From positions 26,498,459 to 26,562,458 of the forward strand of contig CM053332.1 in assembly GCA_028583605.1 (NCBI GenBank): a stretch of DNA of 64,000 nt, read 5' to 3'. This stretch comes from Dastarcus helophoroides (lineage: Eukaryota > Arthropoda > Insecta > Coleoptera > Bothrideridae). How positions within the stretch are numbered: the stretch's first letter is position 1; each line of letters begins with the position of its first letter. Shown here piece after piece: positions 37,490-50,499 of the stretch. Under the pieces are notes generated by a model. That model was not told the origin of the DNA. It saw only the letters and a list, made by a program, of their open reading frames with translations, and made no database searches. The translations under genes and the position numbers were made by a program.

Positions 37490-37591
37490 TTGAAACACGA
37501 AACTTGTCCCCTGAAACCAAGAAAAATTAAAAAACACAACAAAGGTGCTCTAACGCGTTTCGACAGCCAAGCTGTCATCTTTAGAGAGAAA
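37490..37591 (-). mobile_element. fold-back repeat, copy 7 (one arm)
   Basis: Only one arm and the centre are present. On the minus strand: CTCT, CTAAAGA, GACAGC-TTG-GCTGTC (perfect Watson-Crick stem II), GAAACGCGTT, AGAG. Stem I is intact, but G5 of the core is A. The U-G pair of other copies is a C-G pair here. Confidence 0.7.
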
Positions 37592-38177
37592 CGTTGATTT
37601 TAAAACCAAAATTCAAATTTGTTATTAAAATTTGACTTCTTTCTTATCAAAATCTGATCCCTTTAAAATATTGACTTTTTATCCAAAAATTGTTCGTTTA
37701 TTTTTTTCAAAATTTTCCATTTGCAAAATACGACTTTTTTTAAAAAAATCCACCTTTCCAAATTGCAAATTTCTGCAAATTTAGAATTGTTTGTCAAAAT
37801 TTGCCTTTCTCTGAAAATTTGGTCGATCTTCTGATAAAAAATTAGAAAATTAGAAATTTTGAAATTTTTTTGGAAATTGTAAATTTTTGTGATAAGACAA
37901 AAAAGCATAGAAAATGTTCTTTGAAAATTTCAAGCTTTTCGAAATTTCTTTTAATTTTCTAAAAACTCCAACTTGTTTCTCAAAATTTTGACATTTATTT
38001 CAATGTTGGACATTTTTTGACATCAAAATTTTTCGTTTTTTTTTTGAAAATTTTCATTTTTCAAAATTTAAACTTTTCTGAAACATTTCCACTATTTTAA
38101 ATTAATTAAATTGTATGGACAAAATTCATTCATATACCTACATCTTACACCTACGACTACAGTTTTATTTCGACCAA
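37592..38177. other. AT-rich spacer between the two duplicated blocks
   Basis: No gene is seen. It contains TTTTT and AAAATTT-rich sequence with decayed array words. The second block starts near 38,095 with AATTAAATTGTATGGAC, matching about 30,250. Confidence 0.5.
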
Positions 38178-38185
38178 TTTAAAAG
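38178..38185 (+). promoter_or_regulatory. conserved TATA-like element of gene D
   Basis: TTTAAAAG lies 64 bp before the ATG, at the same distance and in the same sequence context as in gene B. Confidence 0.4.
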
Positions 38186-38241
38186 TATTTCAGATAAACA
38201 ATTACTTTCGTTACTTCTCCGGTAGAAGCACAAATTAAAGT

Positions 38242-41200
38242 ATGCAACTTAGAGTACTTCTTACATTGTTTATGTTAATTTTTCCAAGTGTTTCAACAGA
38301 AGTATGTCAGTTATTTAAATACGAATGTGCGTAGAAGTGCTGGAGTGTTTATCGACTTGATCTCCAATTTTTTTAATTTGTCAACGCGGTACAAAAAACC
38401 GAAAACACGCCCAAAACATTCAAGTATGTTTAAAAGCAAAATTTTCCTTCTTTTAAACGATGCATACTGTAAATAGAGAGACTGCAAGGTACTACTGTGC
38501 TACAATTTAAAAAATATTTGCGAGCGAATGATTTTTAAAAGAATGGCGTCGGGGAATCACCTAAATTCAACTCTAGGAAGTGCCAATGTTTGTTATTCCG
38601 TAGTGCGGCAATTTTGAAAACGTGTTTACGCAAATTTTTGTTTTTTTAGACTTTAGCCCCGGTGATAAACCAAGAGATTTGTCCTGGTAACCAGTTGTAT
38701 TACCCCCCGGATTACGACGGAGATGAATGGAAATGTGAATGCAGTCCAGGTGAATTTTACAGTATAATAACCTAATCCAACCTAACCAAACCTAACCTGA
38801 TTTAACCTAATCCAACCTAGTTTAAGATAACTTAACCTAACATAACCTATCCCAACCCAGCTTAATCTAAACAGCTAAATCTAATTGAAAAAACTTCAAA
38901 ACTAAGTTTTTTGTTTCGAACAACGAAAATTCAACGAAAAATCATCGCATAGAGCTTGAAGATCAGTCAAATTCAAAATAATGAAATTATCTAGAAGAGC
39001 TCTTTGATCAAAACATTGAAAAAATATTATTGAAGTGGGCCTTTTTCAGAATATACAGGAATTTGAACAACAAATAAAAAAATGCCTTTTTTGTTTTGAA
39101 CAATCCCAATTCAACGAAAAATCATCACGCAAAGCTTTAGGATGAGTCAAGTTATAGATCGTTAAATTATCCAGCAGGACCCCGTGACTAAAATACTGGA
39201 AAAAAATTGTTAAAGTACGTGGACCTTTTTAAAGATAAAAAAAATTGAAAATGACTTTTTTTTCTAACAACGATAATTCAACGAAAAGTCATCGTACCGA
39301 GCTGAAGGATCAGTCAAATTAATGAGAATTAAATTATTTACAATGGTTTTGCACTACAATCACTAAAAAAGTTATTGAAATCCGTCGACTTTGTTAAAGG
39401 AACAAAAATTTGAAAAAAAATGATAAAACGAGTATTCTATTTTGAACAACGATAACTCAACGAAAAATTATTGTACAGAGCTCAGGATCAGTCAAATTAA
39501 TGAGAATTAAGTTACGTAAAATGACTTTGTACTTAAATTATAAAAAATAAATATTGAAATCCGTGGATCTTGTTAAAGGAACAAAAATTCGAAAAAAATA
39601 ATAAATTGATTATTTTGTTTTGAACAACGACAGTTCAATGAAAAATTATCGTACAGAGCTAGAAGGTAAGTTCAATTAAAAGGTTTCAAATTATCTAGAA
39701 GACCCCATTATAAAATTACTTTAAAAAAATCATTAAAAGCTGTGGAACTTTTCAAAGATAAACAAAAATTTTTAAAAACTGGAAAAGTGACTTTGGTTTC
39801 GAAGAACGATAATTCAACGAAAAATCGCCATACAAAAGTTTAAGATTAGTCAAGTTAAAGATAATTAAATGATCTACAAGAAATTTGTAACAAGATTACT
39901 GCAAAAAAATTATTGAAGTCCCTAGACCTTTTTAAAGATAAACAAAAATTTGAAAAAAAACGTGGAAATGACTTTTCTTCCAACATAGACAATTCCACGA
40001 AAAATCACTGTACAGAGCTCAAGGATCAATCAAATTATTGAGGATTAAATTATCTAAAATGATTTTTCACTAAAATCTCTAAAAAAAATTATTAAAATTC
40101 AAGGACCTTGTTAAAGGAACAAAAATTTGAAAAAAAATACAAAATGAGTATTTTAAACAACGGTAACTCAACAAAAAATTAACGTACAGGGCTCAAGGAT
40201 TATTTGAATTAAAGAGTATTAAATTGTCTTAAAAGGACATCTTAATAAAATTACTAAAAAAAAATTATTGACAGCCGTGCAACTTTTTAAAGGTAAACAA
40301 AAATTTTTAAAAATTGGAAAAGTGACTTTGGTTTCGAAGAACCATAATTCAACGAAAAATCGCCATACAAAGCTTTAAGATCAATCAAAGTCAAAGATAA
40401 TTAAATGATCTACAAGAAATTTGTAACAAGATTACCGCAAAAAAATTATTGAAGTCCCGAGACCTTTTTAAAGATAAACAAAAATTTGAAAAAAAACGTA
40501 GAAATGACTTTTCTTCCAACATAGACAATTCCACGAAAAATCACTGTCAGCTCAAGAATCAATCAAATTATTGAGGATTAAATTATCTTAAATGATTTTT
40601 CACTAAAATCTCTACAAAAAATTATTAAAATTCAAGGACCTTGTTAAAGGAACAAAAATTTGAAAAAAAATTACAAAATGAGTATTTTAAACAACGGTAA
40701 CTCAACAAAAAATTAACGTACAGGGTTCAAGGATTATTTGAATTAAAGAGTATTAAATTGTCTAAAAGGCATCTTAATAAAATTACTAAAAAAAAATTAT
40801 TGACAGCCGTGCAACTTTTTAAAGGTAAACAAAAATTTTTAAAAATTGGAAAAGTGACTTTGGTTTCGAAGAACGATAATTCAACGAGAAATCACCATAC
40901 AGAGCTCCAAGATTAGTCGAATTAAAGACAAGTAAATAATACGGAAGGACCTTGTGATAAAATTACTGAAAAAAGTTCGTAAACCTTTTAAAGATACAAG
41001 AAAATGTAAAAAGCAAATGAAAAGGATAATTTTTGTTTTATACAACGATATGCATCAAGGATCAGTCAAATTAGAGAGGATTAAATTATTTAAAACGGTT
41101 TTGCAATAAAATCACTAACAAACATTAATAAAATCCGTGAACTTTATTAAAGGAAAAAAAATGAAAAAAATAACAGAATTACTATTTTGTTTTGAACAAC

Positions 41201-44200
41201 GATAATTCAACGAAAAATCATCGTACAGAGCTCATGTTTAAGTAAAATTAAAGAAAAGTGAATTATCCTGAAAGATTTTGCAATAAAATTACTGGAAAAG
41301 GTTATTGAAATCCGTGTACCCTTAAAAAAAATTTAAAAATGGGAAAACGAGTAGTTTATTTTGAACAAAGATAACTCAATGAAAAATCATTGTACAGAGC
41401 TCAAGAATAAGTCAAATTAATGGAAATTAAGTTATTTAAAATAACTTTGCACTTAAATTACAAAAAAAATTATTGAAATTAGTGGATCTCGTTAAAGGAA
41501 CAAAAATTCGAAAAAAAATGATAATTTGAATGTTTTGTTTTGAAGAACGATAGTTCAATGAAAAATCATTGTACAGAGCTAGAAGGTAAGTTTAATTAAC
41601 AAGTTTTAAATTATTTAGAAGACGCCATTATAAAATTACTAAAAAAATCATTGAAAGCTGTGGAATTTTTCAAAGATAAACAAAAATTTTTAAAAATTGG
41701 AAAAGTGACTTTGGTTTCGAAGAACGATAATTCAACGAAAAATCGCCATACAGAGCTTTAAGATCAGTCAAATTAAAGATAATTAAATAATCTACAAGAA
41801 ACCTGTGACAAAATTACTGGAAAAAATTATTGAAGTCCCTAGACCTTTTTAAAGATAAACAAAAATTTAAAAAAACTGTGGAAATTACTATTCTTCCAAC
41901 ATAGACAATTCAACGAAAAATCATTGTACAGAGCTCAAGGATCAGTCAAATTAATAAGAATTAAACTATCTAAAATGATTTTGCACTAAAATTTCTAAAA
42001 GAAAATTATTAAAATCCGAGGACCTTGTTAAAGGAACAAAAACTTGAAAAAAATGACAAAATGAGTATTTTATTTTAAACAACGATAACTCAACGAAAAA
42101 TTTACGTACAGAGCTCAAGGATTATTAAAATGAAAGAGTAATTAATCACCTTAAAGACGTCTTAATAAAATTACTAAAAAAATATTATTGACAGAACATT
42201 TTAAACGTAAATAAAATTTTTTAAAAATTGGAAAAGTGACTTTGGTTTCGAAGAACGATAATTCAAGGAAAAATCGCCATACACATCTTTAAGATCAGTC
42301 AAATTAAAGATAATTAAATGATTTACAAGGAACTTTGTGACAAAATTACTGGAAAAAATTATAAAAGTTCCTAAATCTTTTTAAAGATAAACAAAAATTT
42401 GAGAAAAAAAATGTTGAAATGACTTTTCTTTCAACGTAGACAATTAAACGAAAAATCATTGTACAAAGCTCAAGAATTAATTATATTAATGAGAATTAAA
42501 TTATCTAAAATTATTTTGCCCCTAAAATCTCTAAAAAAAAATTAATAAAATTCGAGGACCTTATTAAAGGAACAAAAAATTTAAAAAAATTAAAAAATCA
42601 GTTTTTTTTTTAAACAACGATAACTCAACGAAAAATTAACGTACAGGGCTAAGAGTTATTTAAATTAAAGAGTATTAAATTGTCCAAAAGATATCTTAAT
42701 AAAATTACTACAAAAAAAATTACTGACAGCCGTGGAGTTTTCTAAGGGTAAACAAAAATTTTTAAAAATTGGAAAAGTGACTTTGGTTTTGAAGAACGAT
42801 AATTCAATGAAAAATCACCATACGGAGCTCCAAGATCAGTCGAATTAAAGATAAGTAAATAATCCAGAAGGATCTTGTGATAAAATTACTAAAAAATCCG
42901 TATACCCTTTAAAGATACAAAAAATGGGAAAAACAAATGAAAAGGTTAGTTTTTGTTTTGAACAACTGTAATTCAACGAAAAATCATCACGAAAAGCTTT
43001 AAGATGAGTGAAGTTATAGATCGTCAAATTATTCAGCAGGACCCTGTGACTAAAATACTGAAAAAAATTATTAAAATACGCGTACTTTTTTAAAGATAAA
43101 AAAAAATTGAAAATGACTTTTTTTCTAACAACGATAATTCAACGCAAAGTCATCGTACCGAGCTGAAGGATAAGTCACATAAATGAAAATTAAATTATCT
43201 TCAATGGTTTTGCACTACAATCACTAACAAAATTATTGAAATCCGTCGACTTTGTTAAGAAGAAAAAAATTTGAAAAAAATGATAAAACGAGTATTCTAC
43301 TTTGAACAACGATAACTCAACGAAAAATCATTGCACAGAGCTCAAGGATCAGTCAAATCAATGAGGATTAAGTTATGTAAAATGACTTTGCACTTAAATT
43401 ACAAAAAGAAATTATTGAAATTCATGGATCTTGTCAAAGGAACAAAAATTCGTAAAAAATGATAATTTGACTATTTTGTTTTGAACAACGATAGTTCAAT
43501 GAAAAATTATCGTACAGAGCTAAAAGGTAAGTTTAATTAAAAAGTTTTGAATTATCTAGAAGACGCCATTATAAAATTACTAAAAAAATCATTGAAAGCT
43601 TGGAATTTTTCAAAGATAAACAAAAAAGTGACTTTGGTTTCAAAAAACGATAATTCAACGAAAAATTGCCATACAGGGCTTCAACACCAGTCAAATTAAA
43701 GGTAATTACATATTTTAAAAGGAGCTTGTGACAAAATTACTGAAAAAAATTATTAAGGTCCCTAAACCTTTTTAAAGATAAACCAAGACCAGTCAAATTA
43801 AAGGTAATTACATATTCTAAAAGGAGCTTGTGACAAAATTACTGGAAAAAATTATTAAGGTCCCTAAACCTTTTTAAAGATGAACAAAAATTTGAAAAAA
43901 AAATGTGGAAATGACTTTTCTTCCAACATAGACAATTCAACGAAAAATCATTGTACGGAGCTCAAGGATCAATCAAATTAATGAGGGTTAAACTATCTAA
44001 AATGATTTTGCACTAAAATCTAAAAAAAAAAATTATTAAAATCCGAGGACTTTGTTAAAGGAACAAAAAATTGAAAAAAATGAAAAAATGAGTATTTTGT
44101 TTTAAATAACGACAACTCAGCGAAAAGTTAATGTGCAGAACTCAAAAATCATTTAAATTAAAGAGTATTAAATTATCTAAAAGGCACCTTAATAAAATTA

Positions 44201-47200
44201 CTAAAAAAATATTATTGACAACCGTGGAACATTTTAAAGGTAAACAAAAATTTTTAAAAATTGGAAATGTGACTTTGGTTTCGAAGAACGATAATTCAAC
44301 GAAAAATCACCATACAGAGCTTTAAGATCAGCAAATTAAAGATAATTAAATGATTTATAAGGAACTTGTGACAAAATTACTGGAAAAAATTATTGAAGTC
44401 CCTAGACCTTTTTAAAGATAAACAAAAATTTGAAAAAAAATATGTAAATGACTTTTCTTCCAACATAGACAATTCAACGAAAAATCGTTGTACAGAGATC
44501 AAGGATTAATCAAATTAATGAGGATTAAATTATCTAAAATTATTTTGCACTAAAATCTCCAAAAGAAAATTATTAAAATGCAAGGACCTTGTTAAAGGAA
44601 CAAAAATTTGAAAAAAATGACAAAATGAGTATTTTGTTTTAAACAACGATAACTCAACGAAAAATTAACGTATAGGGCTCAAAGATTATTTTAATTAAAG
44701 GGTATTAAATTATCTAAAAGTCTTTTTAATAAAATTACGAAAAAAAAATTATTGACAGCTGTGGAACTTTTTAAAGGTAAACAAAAAATTTCAAAAATTG
44801 GAAAAGTGACTTTGGTTTGGAAGAGCGATAATTCAACGAAAAATCGCCATACAGAGTTTTAGGATCAGTCAAATTAAAGATAATTAAATGATCTACAAGG
44901 AATTTGTGACAAAATTACTGGAAAAAATTATTGAAGTCCCCTAGACTTTTTGAAGGTAAACAAAAATTTGAAAAAAAATGTGGAAATGACTTTTTTTCCA
45001 ACATAGACAATTCAACGAAAAATCATTGTACAGAGCTTGAGAATCAATCAAATTAATGGAGATTAAATTATCTAAAATGATTTTGCACTAAAATCTCTAA
45101 AAAAAATTATTAAAATCTGGGGACCTTTTTAAAGGAACAAAAATTTGAAAAAAATGACCAAATGAGTATTTTGTTTTAAACAACGATAACTCAGCGAAAA
45201 ATTAACGTACAGGGCTTAAGAATTATTTAAATAAAAGAGAATTAAATTATCTAAAAGGCTTCTTAACAAAATTACTAAAAAAAAATTATTGACAGCCGTG
45301 GAGTTTTCTAAAACTAAACAAAAATTTTTTAAAATTGGAAAAGTGACTTTGGTTTTGAAGAACGATAATTTAACAAAAAATCACCATACAAAGCTCCAAG
45401 ATCAGTCGAATTAAAGATAAGTAAATTATCCAGAAGAACCTTGTGATAAAGTTACTGAAAAAAATCCGTAGACCTTTTAAAGATACAAAAAACTGTGAAA
45501 AGTAAATGAAAAGGTTAGTTTTTGTTTTGAACAGCGATAATTCAACGAAAAATCATCAAGGATCGGTCAAATTAGGGAGAATTAAATTATCTCTAATGGT
45601 CTTGCAATAAAATCACTAACAAAAATTATTGAAATCCTTGAACTTTATTGAAGGAAAAAAAAATGAAAAATAATGATAGAATGACTATTTTGTTTTGAAC
45701 AACGATAATTCAACGAAAAATCATCGTACAGAGCTCATGTTAAGTAAAACTAAAGAAAAGTGAATTATCACGAAGGACTTTGCAATAAAATTACTAGAAA
45801 AGGTTGTTGAAATCCGTGGACCATTAAAATAGTTTTAAAAAAATGACTTTTTTGTTTTGAGCAGCAATAACTCAACAAAAAATCATCATACAAAGCTCAA
45901 AGATCAAACAAATTAACGAGAATCTAATTATCTAGAAGAAGATCGAGAAATCCGTAAATCTTTTTAAATGTGAACAAAAATTTGGGAACATTTTCGGCCC
46001 GTGGTTTTCTTATAAAAGCTGCTGATGCTAAGTAGCTTTCTACTTATAACATTTTAATAAATCCATACTTTGCGAGACCAAAGGCAAGAAAACATACCAA
46101 ATTTAATAACAAATTAAATAATTGAAGAAAATGATTGAAATTTTATAATTGGACACGATTTTTTTATCATTTTTTGGTGAAAACTTTAGATTTCAAGTTT
46201 AAGCTCGACATTTAAAGTGAAAAGTAGGTCTCTGGTGGAAAATTCGATAAAAATAGGTGTTATTTCGAAAACAATCAAAACTACTTAAAAAAAAATTTCT
46301 CTAAATGTCTAGTTTAAAAATATTTGGTTTGGAAGTTTGCAAAAAAGTCCTGATTTCAAGAAACAGTAAAAACGTGTCTAAGAAAATTCTAATTCGAACA
46401 CGAAGTTTGGTAATGGAGGTCAAAATTTCGTGTTCAAACGAGAAATTTTAAGAAAAATTTGCTGAAATACGTTTATTTTTTTTAAGTTCAATCCACTCGC
46501 GTAGGATAACCCTATTATGGCTTCAAAGCACCGCGAGTGGGATGAAAAAAAGTAGATTTTAATTCCCAAATTTTAGTTTTAAATTTACAATTAATTTTAA
46601 ATTTACAATTAATTTTAAATTTACCATTAAAAAACAGAAATTTCAATTAATTTCTACAAAAATTTTTGACAATCATGGCTAAAATTTGAGTTACTATCTG
46701 GATAAAATTTCGAGATTTTTGAGTTTAAAATTAGGATTTTAACAAACTAAAAATTAAAAAAAAAACACGTAGGTCTAGAAAATTAACCTTTAGATGCATG
46801 GTTTCTTCTTCTTTTGGTAAAAAATCAATCAAACGAGTGATATAAGATAGGAACAATGCTAAGAAAATTCGAAAATGGATTATCATGTTTATTTTTGAGA
46901 AAAACTGTGGCTGGAATTGAGATTCCGAATACTATTAGGCCAAAATTTGATACACAAATAGGCCAAAAATTGATACACAAATCTTGCAAAATTGAAACAC
47001 AAATCTTGCCTCCTGAAACCAAGAAAGATTAAAAAACACAACTAACGCGTTTCGACAGCCAAGCTATCATCTTCAGAGAGATACTGGCTGTCGAAACGCA
47101 TTAGATCTACCTTTGTTGTGTTTTTTAATCCTTCTTGGTTTCACAGGACAAGATTTGTATTTAAATTTTTGAAAATAACAAAGGACCAGTCAGTTCCCCA

Positions 47201-47607
47201 AAAAAAAAACTTAAAAGGGTGCTTTACAGGTTATATCTTTTATCCTCAAGTTGACGAATGCTTTCCGGCGTATATCAAAGGACCTTGTCGCGAAGGCGAA
47301 CATCTGATTTTCAGGAGAGGCAGATCGAGATGCGTTAAGAATTTTTGTTCTCAAAATTTCGTCAAGTAAGAGTTTTGTTGGTTAAGTTTCAAAAAACTAA
47401 TCGTGGGACGTTTACAGGTGGAAGGGGAAATGCTACGAACTACGTAAATCGGGGGATGCGTGCGGCCCATCCGCCATTTTGAATATAGATCCAGAGACAC
47501 TAAAACCGGCGTGTATCGAAGGACCGATTGGATTCTCGTCAGAAAGCTGCAATGAAGGATACAAACGGGATAGTAGAGGGCAATGTCGCCAAAACTGGAA
47601 CGTTTAA
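38242..47607 (+). CDS. gene D: secreted Cys-rich protein, DUF4789-like, duplicate of gene B
   Basis: The exons are 38242-38301, 38650-38749, 47230-47365 and 47418-47607, with GT-AG introns in phases 0, 1, 2 and a 161-aa frame. The signal peptide is MQLRVLLTLFMLIFPSVSTE. All 12 Cys of gene B are kept. Only one of the last 326 exonic bases alters the protein relative to B (Lys to Gln near the C-terminus). Most amino-acid changes are in the signal peptide and the N-terminus of exon 2. Intron 2 has grown to 8.5 kb through insertion of a CCTAA-like tract and a ~178-bp satellite array. A fold-back repeat ends 30 bp before exon 3. Splice sites are intact, so the gene may still work, but transcription through the array is unproven. 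Confidence 0.82.
38768..38875. repeat. degenerate CCTAA/AACCTAACC tract
   Basis: Repeated AACCTAATCCAACCTAACC-type words run for about 108 bp in gene D intron 2. This lies at the left edge of the insertion that distinguishes D from B. The words resemble the insect telomere repeat TTAGG (CCTAA on this strand), but the periodicity is irregular (5, 10 and mixed). Confidence 0.65.
38880..45970. repeat. ~178-bp satellite array in gene D intron 2
   Basis: About 40 monomers of about 178 bp run through the block. Each carries AACGATAATTCAACGAAAAA, a GTACAGAGCTCAAGGATCAG segment, AAATTATCTAAAA and ATTATTGAAATCC. Monomer types form a higher-order pattern. The type with GAAAAGTGACTTTGGTTTCG recurs at about 533-541 bp (39,785; 40,318; 40,858), that is every third monomer, with irregular jumps later. 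Gene B lacks the array. Monomer length is close to a nucleosome repeat, as in many centromeric satellites. Confidence 0.93.
46490..46560. repeat. short GC-rich hairpin in gene D intron 2
   Basis: ATCCACTCGCG and CGCGAGTGGGAT are complementary and separated by about 35 bases (ATAACCCTATTATGGC...). It stands out in an AT-rich intron. No counterpart was seen in gene B. It could be an isolated transposon remnant; a structured RNA is possible but unsupported. Confidence 0.5.
46988..47199. mobile_element. fold-back repeat, copy 8 (gene D intron 2)
   Basis: The arms are TTGAAACACAAATCTTGCC and the right tail GGACAAGATTTGTATTTAAA, ending ...GGACCAGTCAGTTCC. The element stops 30 bp before exon 3 of gene D. 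The minus strand carries a hammerhead-like core with intact invariant bases. Confidence 0.7.
47041..47080 (-). ncRNA. hammerhead-ribozyme-like core (copy 8)
   Basis: Read on the minus strand from 47,080: CTCT, CTGAAGA (47,076-47,070), T, stem II GATAGC-TTG-GCTGTC, GAAA, CGCG, T, T, then AGTT. All invariant hammerhead bases (CUGANGA, GAAA, U16.1, H17) are present. Stem I is reduced to two pairs in this copy. Predicted cleavage lies after the T at 47,044. Confidence 0.45.
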
Positions 47608-48400
47608 GTCAACTAATTTTACCAACTAAGTTTACCAACTAATTTTATCAACTAATTTTCTGTAATTGATTCAATTGTGACGGTTTCATTCAAAGTTAAA
47701 TTTGAAAACTCTAGATTCTTTTCCTAATTCATTTAAAGTTTTTCAAGAAAACTTCAAAAAGTTAGGGAAGGCTGGAGCTTTTTAAAAAATGGTTTTTAAA
47801 TTTTTTTTTCAAGTTTCGTGTTTTAAAATTAACCTTTTTATATTTTTTGTTAATTTTGTTGAATTATGATTTGTTGAAAATTTAAAATTACCAAAAAAAG
47901 CGAGGATTTTAGTTTTCCTTTTCCAGATTTTATTTTTTTTTTAATTTGGATTTTGAATTTGTTTCAAAATTATTATTAATTTTATGTAACATTACCTTGA
48001 TTGAGTTTGGAAATATTTAAATTTTTAGTAACGAAAGTTGACAATATTCTTTTTTTTTATTGTGTTTTTTAATCTTTTTTGGTTTCAGGGGACAAGATTT
48101 GTATTTCAATTTTTGACAATATTCTGAAACTTTTTTTTTGAAATATGACGTACCTAAATTTTTAAATATTGTCACCCTCCACTAAAAATTTTGTTAAATT
48201 GTTAATTTTATTTAATATTTCTGTGATCAAGTTTGAAGATATTTAAATTTTTAGTCATGAAAGATGAAATAAAATTAAAGTGTGTCTCTAGGAAAATATC
48301 TAAAATTAAAAAATATCTACTTTAAAGTCGATATCGCAAGTAAGATGAAATCTTAAAATTAAAGTTTTCTTTCTTCAGATTACAGAACGTCATGTTGAAA
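47608..48400. other. intergenic DNA after gene D
   Basis: The sequence is collinear with the region downstream of gene B (CAACTAATTTTA repeats, TTTGAAATATGAC units). It carries a 55-bp fragment of the fold-back repeat at 48,058-48,112 (GGTTTCAGGGGACAAGATTT). No gene is seen. Confidence 0.55.
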
Positions 48401-48703
48401 TTCTTCATGGTAGACCCTTATTGACCGGAAATATTATGTTTTTTTCAACTTATTTAACATTTCTTCGGCCCAGTTTGGAAATATTTAAATTTTTATGGTT
48501 TGTTGACAATTTTCTAAACAGTTTTTGAAATGCGACAACGTGATATTTAAATTTATTGAAAACGGCACTTCATGACAGTTCACAAATTAAGAGGTTATTT
48601 TATTTTACATTTCAAAAACTGTTTAGAAAATAGTCAACAAACAATAAAAATTTAAATATTTCCAAACTGGGCCGAAGAAATGTTAAATAAATTGAAAAAA
48701 AAA
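48401..48703. mobile_element. MITE-like element, shorter variant
   Basis: It begins TTCTTCATGGTAGACCCTTA like the elements at 34,131 and 49,969 but lacks the right terminus. The flanks carry AACGTCATGTTGAAA on both sides (about 48,387 and 48,705), which may be a 15-bp target duplication. The inner palindrome (TTTGGAAATATTTAAATTTT and complement) is present. Confidence 0.6.
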
Positions 48704-49490
48704 ACGTCATGTTGAAAATTAGAAATTAATTACGTCAGAAGAAAAAGATTATTTTGTAGCATCAAAGAAAAACCCCTAAAAACTTTATTCCTGTCAAATT
48801 TAATCTCGAAATTTTGACCTTTGATCTTCAAATTCTGATCACAAAAAATTTCGAATTTTAAGGTTAAGAAATTGAGACAAAAAATCGAAGATTAGGAAAA
48901 CCTAATCTTCGATTTTTATTAAAAAATAGTCGAGTTTGAAGTCAAAATTTCGAGTTTGGAGCCAAAAGGTGAGTTTGGAGTCGAAATGTGAGTTTGAAGT
49001 CAAAATGTTGACTTTTTTTCAATTATGGATTTTAAAAAAATTAAATTTGGAAAAAATCAGTTTTGAGAATGGAACATCTTTGAAATATGTTATTTTTTTT
49101 TAATGTTTATGCTGTTTTTCATTTTCGCTCCAAGAATTCAATCATCCATTGAAATATCAAAAATTTAAAAAATATGTAATCGAAATTTTAAGAAAACTGC
49201 TCGACATGTCAAATTTTTTGGAGACCTCGGACTTTGACTTGCAATTCTTTCCACAATTTCTTTGTATCTTCAAAAATTTGATATTTTTTATAAATCATGA
49301 ATTTTATGACTATCATGAGTTATTTTTCCTAAATTTTGACATTTTTTCTCGAACTCTTCTATAAAATTTGTGTTTTTCTCGTAGTTTCCAGTTTTTATTG
49401 ATAATTCGTTTCTTTGTTTAAGTTTTATTATTTTAACTGGATTTGAGAGGCGTTATTTTAGAGCACGTATCAATATTTGCGTTTAAAAGC
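48704..49490. other. AT-rich spacer before gene E
   Basis: No gene is seen. A local inverted repeat AAATCGAAGATTAGGAAAACC followed by CCTAATCTTCGATTTTT lies near 48,880-48,920. The end of this stretch is collinear with the sequence before gene C. Confidence 0.5.
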
Positions 49491-49499
49491 TTCTTTCTT

Positions 49500-49610
49500 A
49501 TCCGTCTGGTCATGAGGCGCTTTCGTCTGGTCATGAGGTGCTTTCGTCTGGTTATGAGGCGCTTTCGTCTGGTCATGAGGGGCTTTCGCCTGGTCATAGA
49601 GATGCTTTCG
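49500..49610 (+). repeat. 21-bp minisatellite, second copy
   Basis: Five CGTCTGGTCATGAGG-type units match the array at 34,035 with private substitutions. This shows the array was part of the duplicated block. Confidence 0.85.
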
Positions 49611-49968
49611 TGCCTAACTGTTCCGTACAAATCTTGCGATCGATTTTAAACTAACTTCCCGATGAGCTAAAGACTTGAAACTTTCAATTTGGTTCAAAAA
49701 TATCAAAAATTTAGGAATTCTAGTATTAAAATTTTAACAAAATTATTATTTTAAAAATCTCGGTGTTATACTCGAATTTAGTTCATAATTTCTTTGCTTC
49801 TTTGAAAGCTTGACATTGTTAACAAATTCTAAGTTTTTTTCTAAATTTAGACTTTTTTTCTCAATTTCTCTCTAAAATTTGTTTTTTTATTTAACATTTC
49901 TTCGGCCCAGTTTGAAAATATTTAAATTTTTATGGTTTGTTGACTAATTTTCTAAACAATTTTTGAAA

Positions 49969-50366
49969 TTCTTCATGGTAGACCCTTATTGACCGGAAAT
50001 ATTATGTTTTTTTCAATTTATTTAACATTTCTTCGGCCCAGTTTGGAAATATTCAAATTTTTATGGTTTGTTTGTTTGTAGTCGCATTTCAAAAATTGTT
50101 TAGAAAATTGTCAACAAACCATAAAAATTTAAATATTTCCAAACTGGGCCGAAGAAATGTTAAATAAATTGAAAAAAACATAATTTTTGAAATGCGACTA
50201 CGTGATATTTAAATTTATTGAAAACGTCACTTCATGACAGTTTACAAATTAAGAGGTTAGTTTATTTTACATAGAATAGGAATAATGAAAAATAGGAGAC
50301 CAAAAATTAGATATGGAAAAAATAAAAATTTTGTTTTTTTGATAAATAAGGGTCTACCATGAAGAA
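49969..50366. mobile_element. MITE-like element, second full copy
   Basis: This 398-bp copy of the 34,131 element has the same termini and nearly identical sequence. A truncated internal copy (about 49,885-49,968) abuts its left end, so one copy inserted beside or into another. Confidence 0.75.
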
Positions 50367-50439
50367 TCAACAATAAGTTATTAAATGATTAGTTCGAAAT
50401 GCATTCATATACCCACATCACACCTACGATTTCAGCCAA

Positions 50440-50447
50440 CTTAAAAG
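50440..50447 (+). promoter_or_regulatory. conserved TATA-like element of gene E
   Basis: CTTAAAAG lies 60 bp before the ATG in the same context as in gene C. Confidence 0.4.
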
Positions 50448-50499
50448 TAGTGTAGATTTATAACTGCACTTGTGATCTGGTGTGGAGATTAAAAAAAAG

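Noticed and set aside
38768..38875. True telomere or terminal position
   Set aside because: The CCTAA words are irregular, the tract is short, and coding exons lie on both sides. It is at most an interstitial telomere-like remnant.
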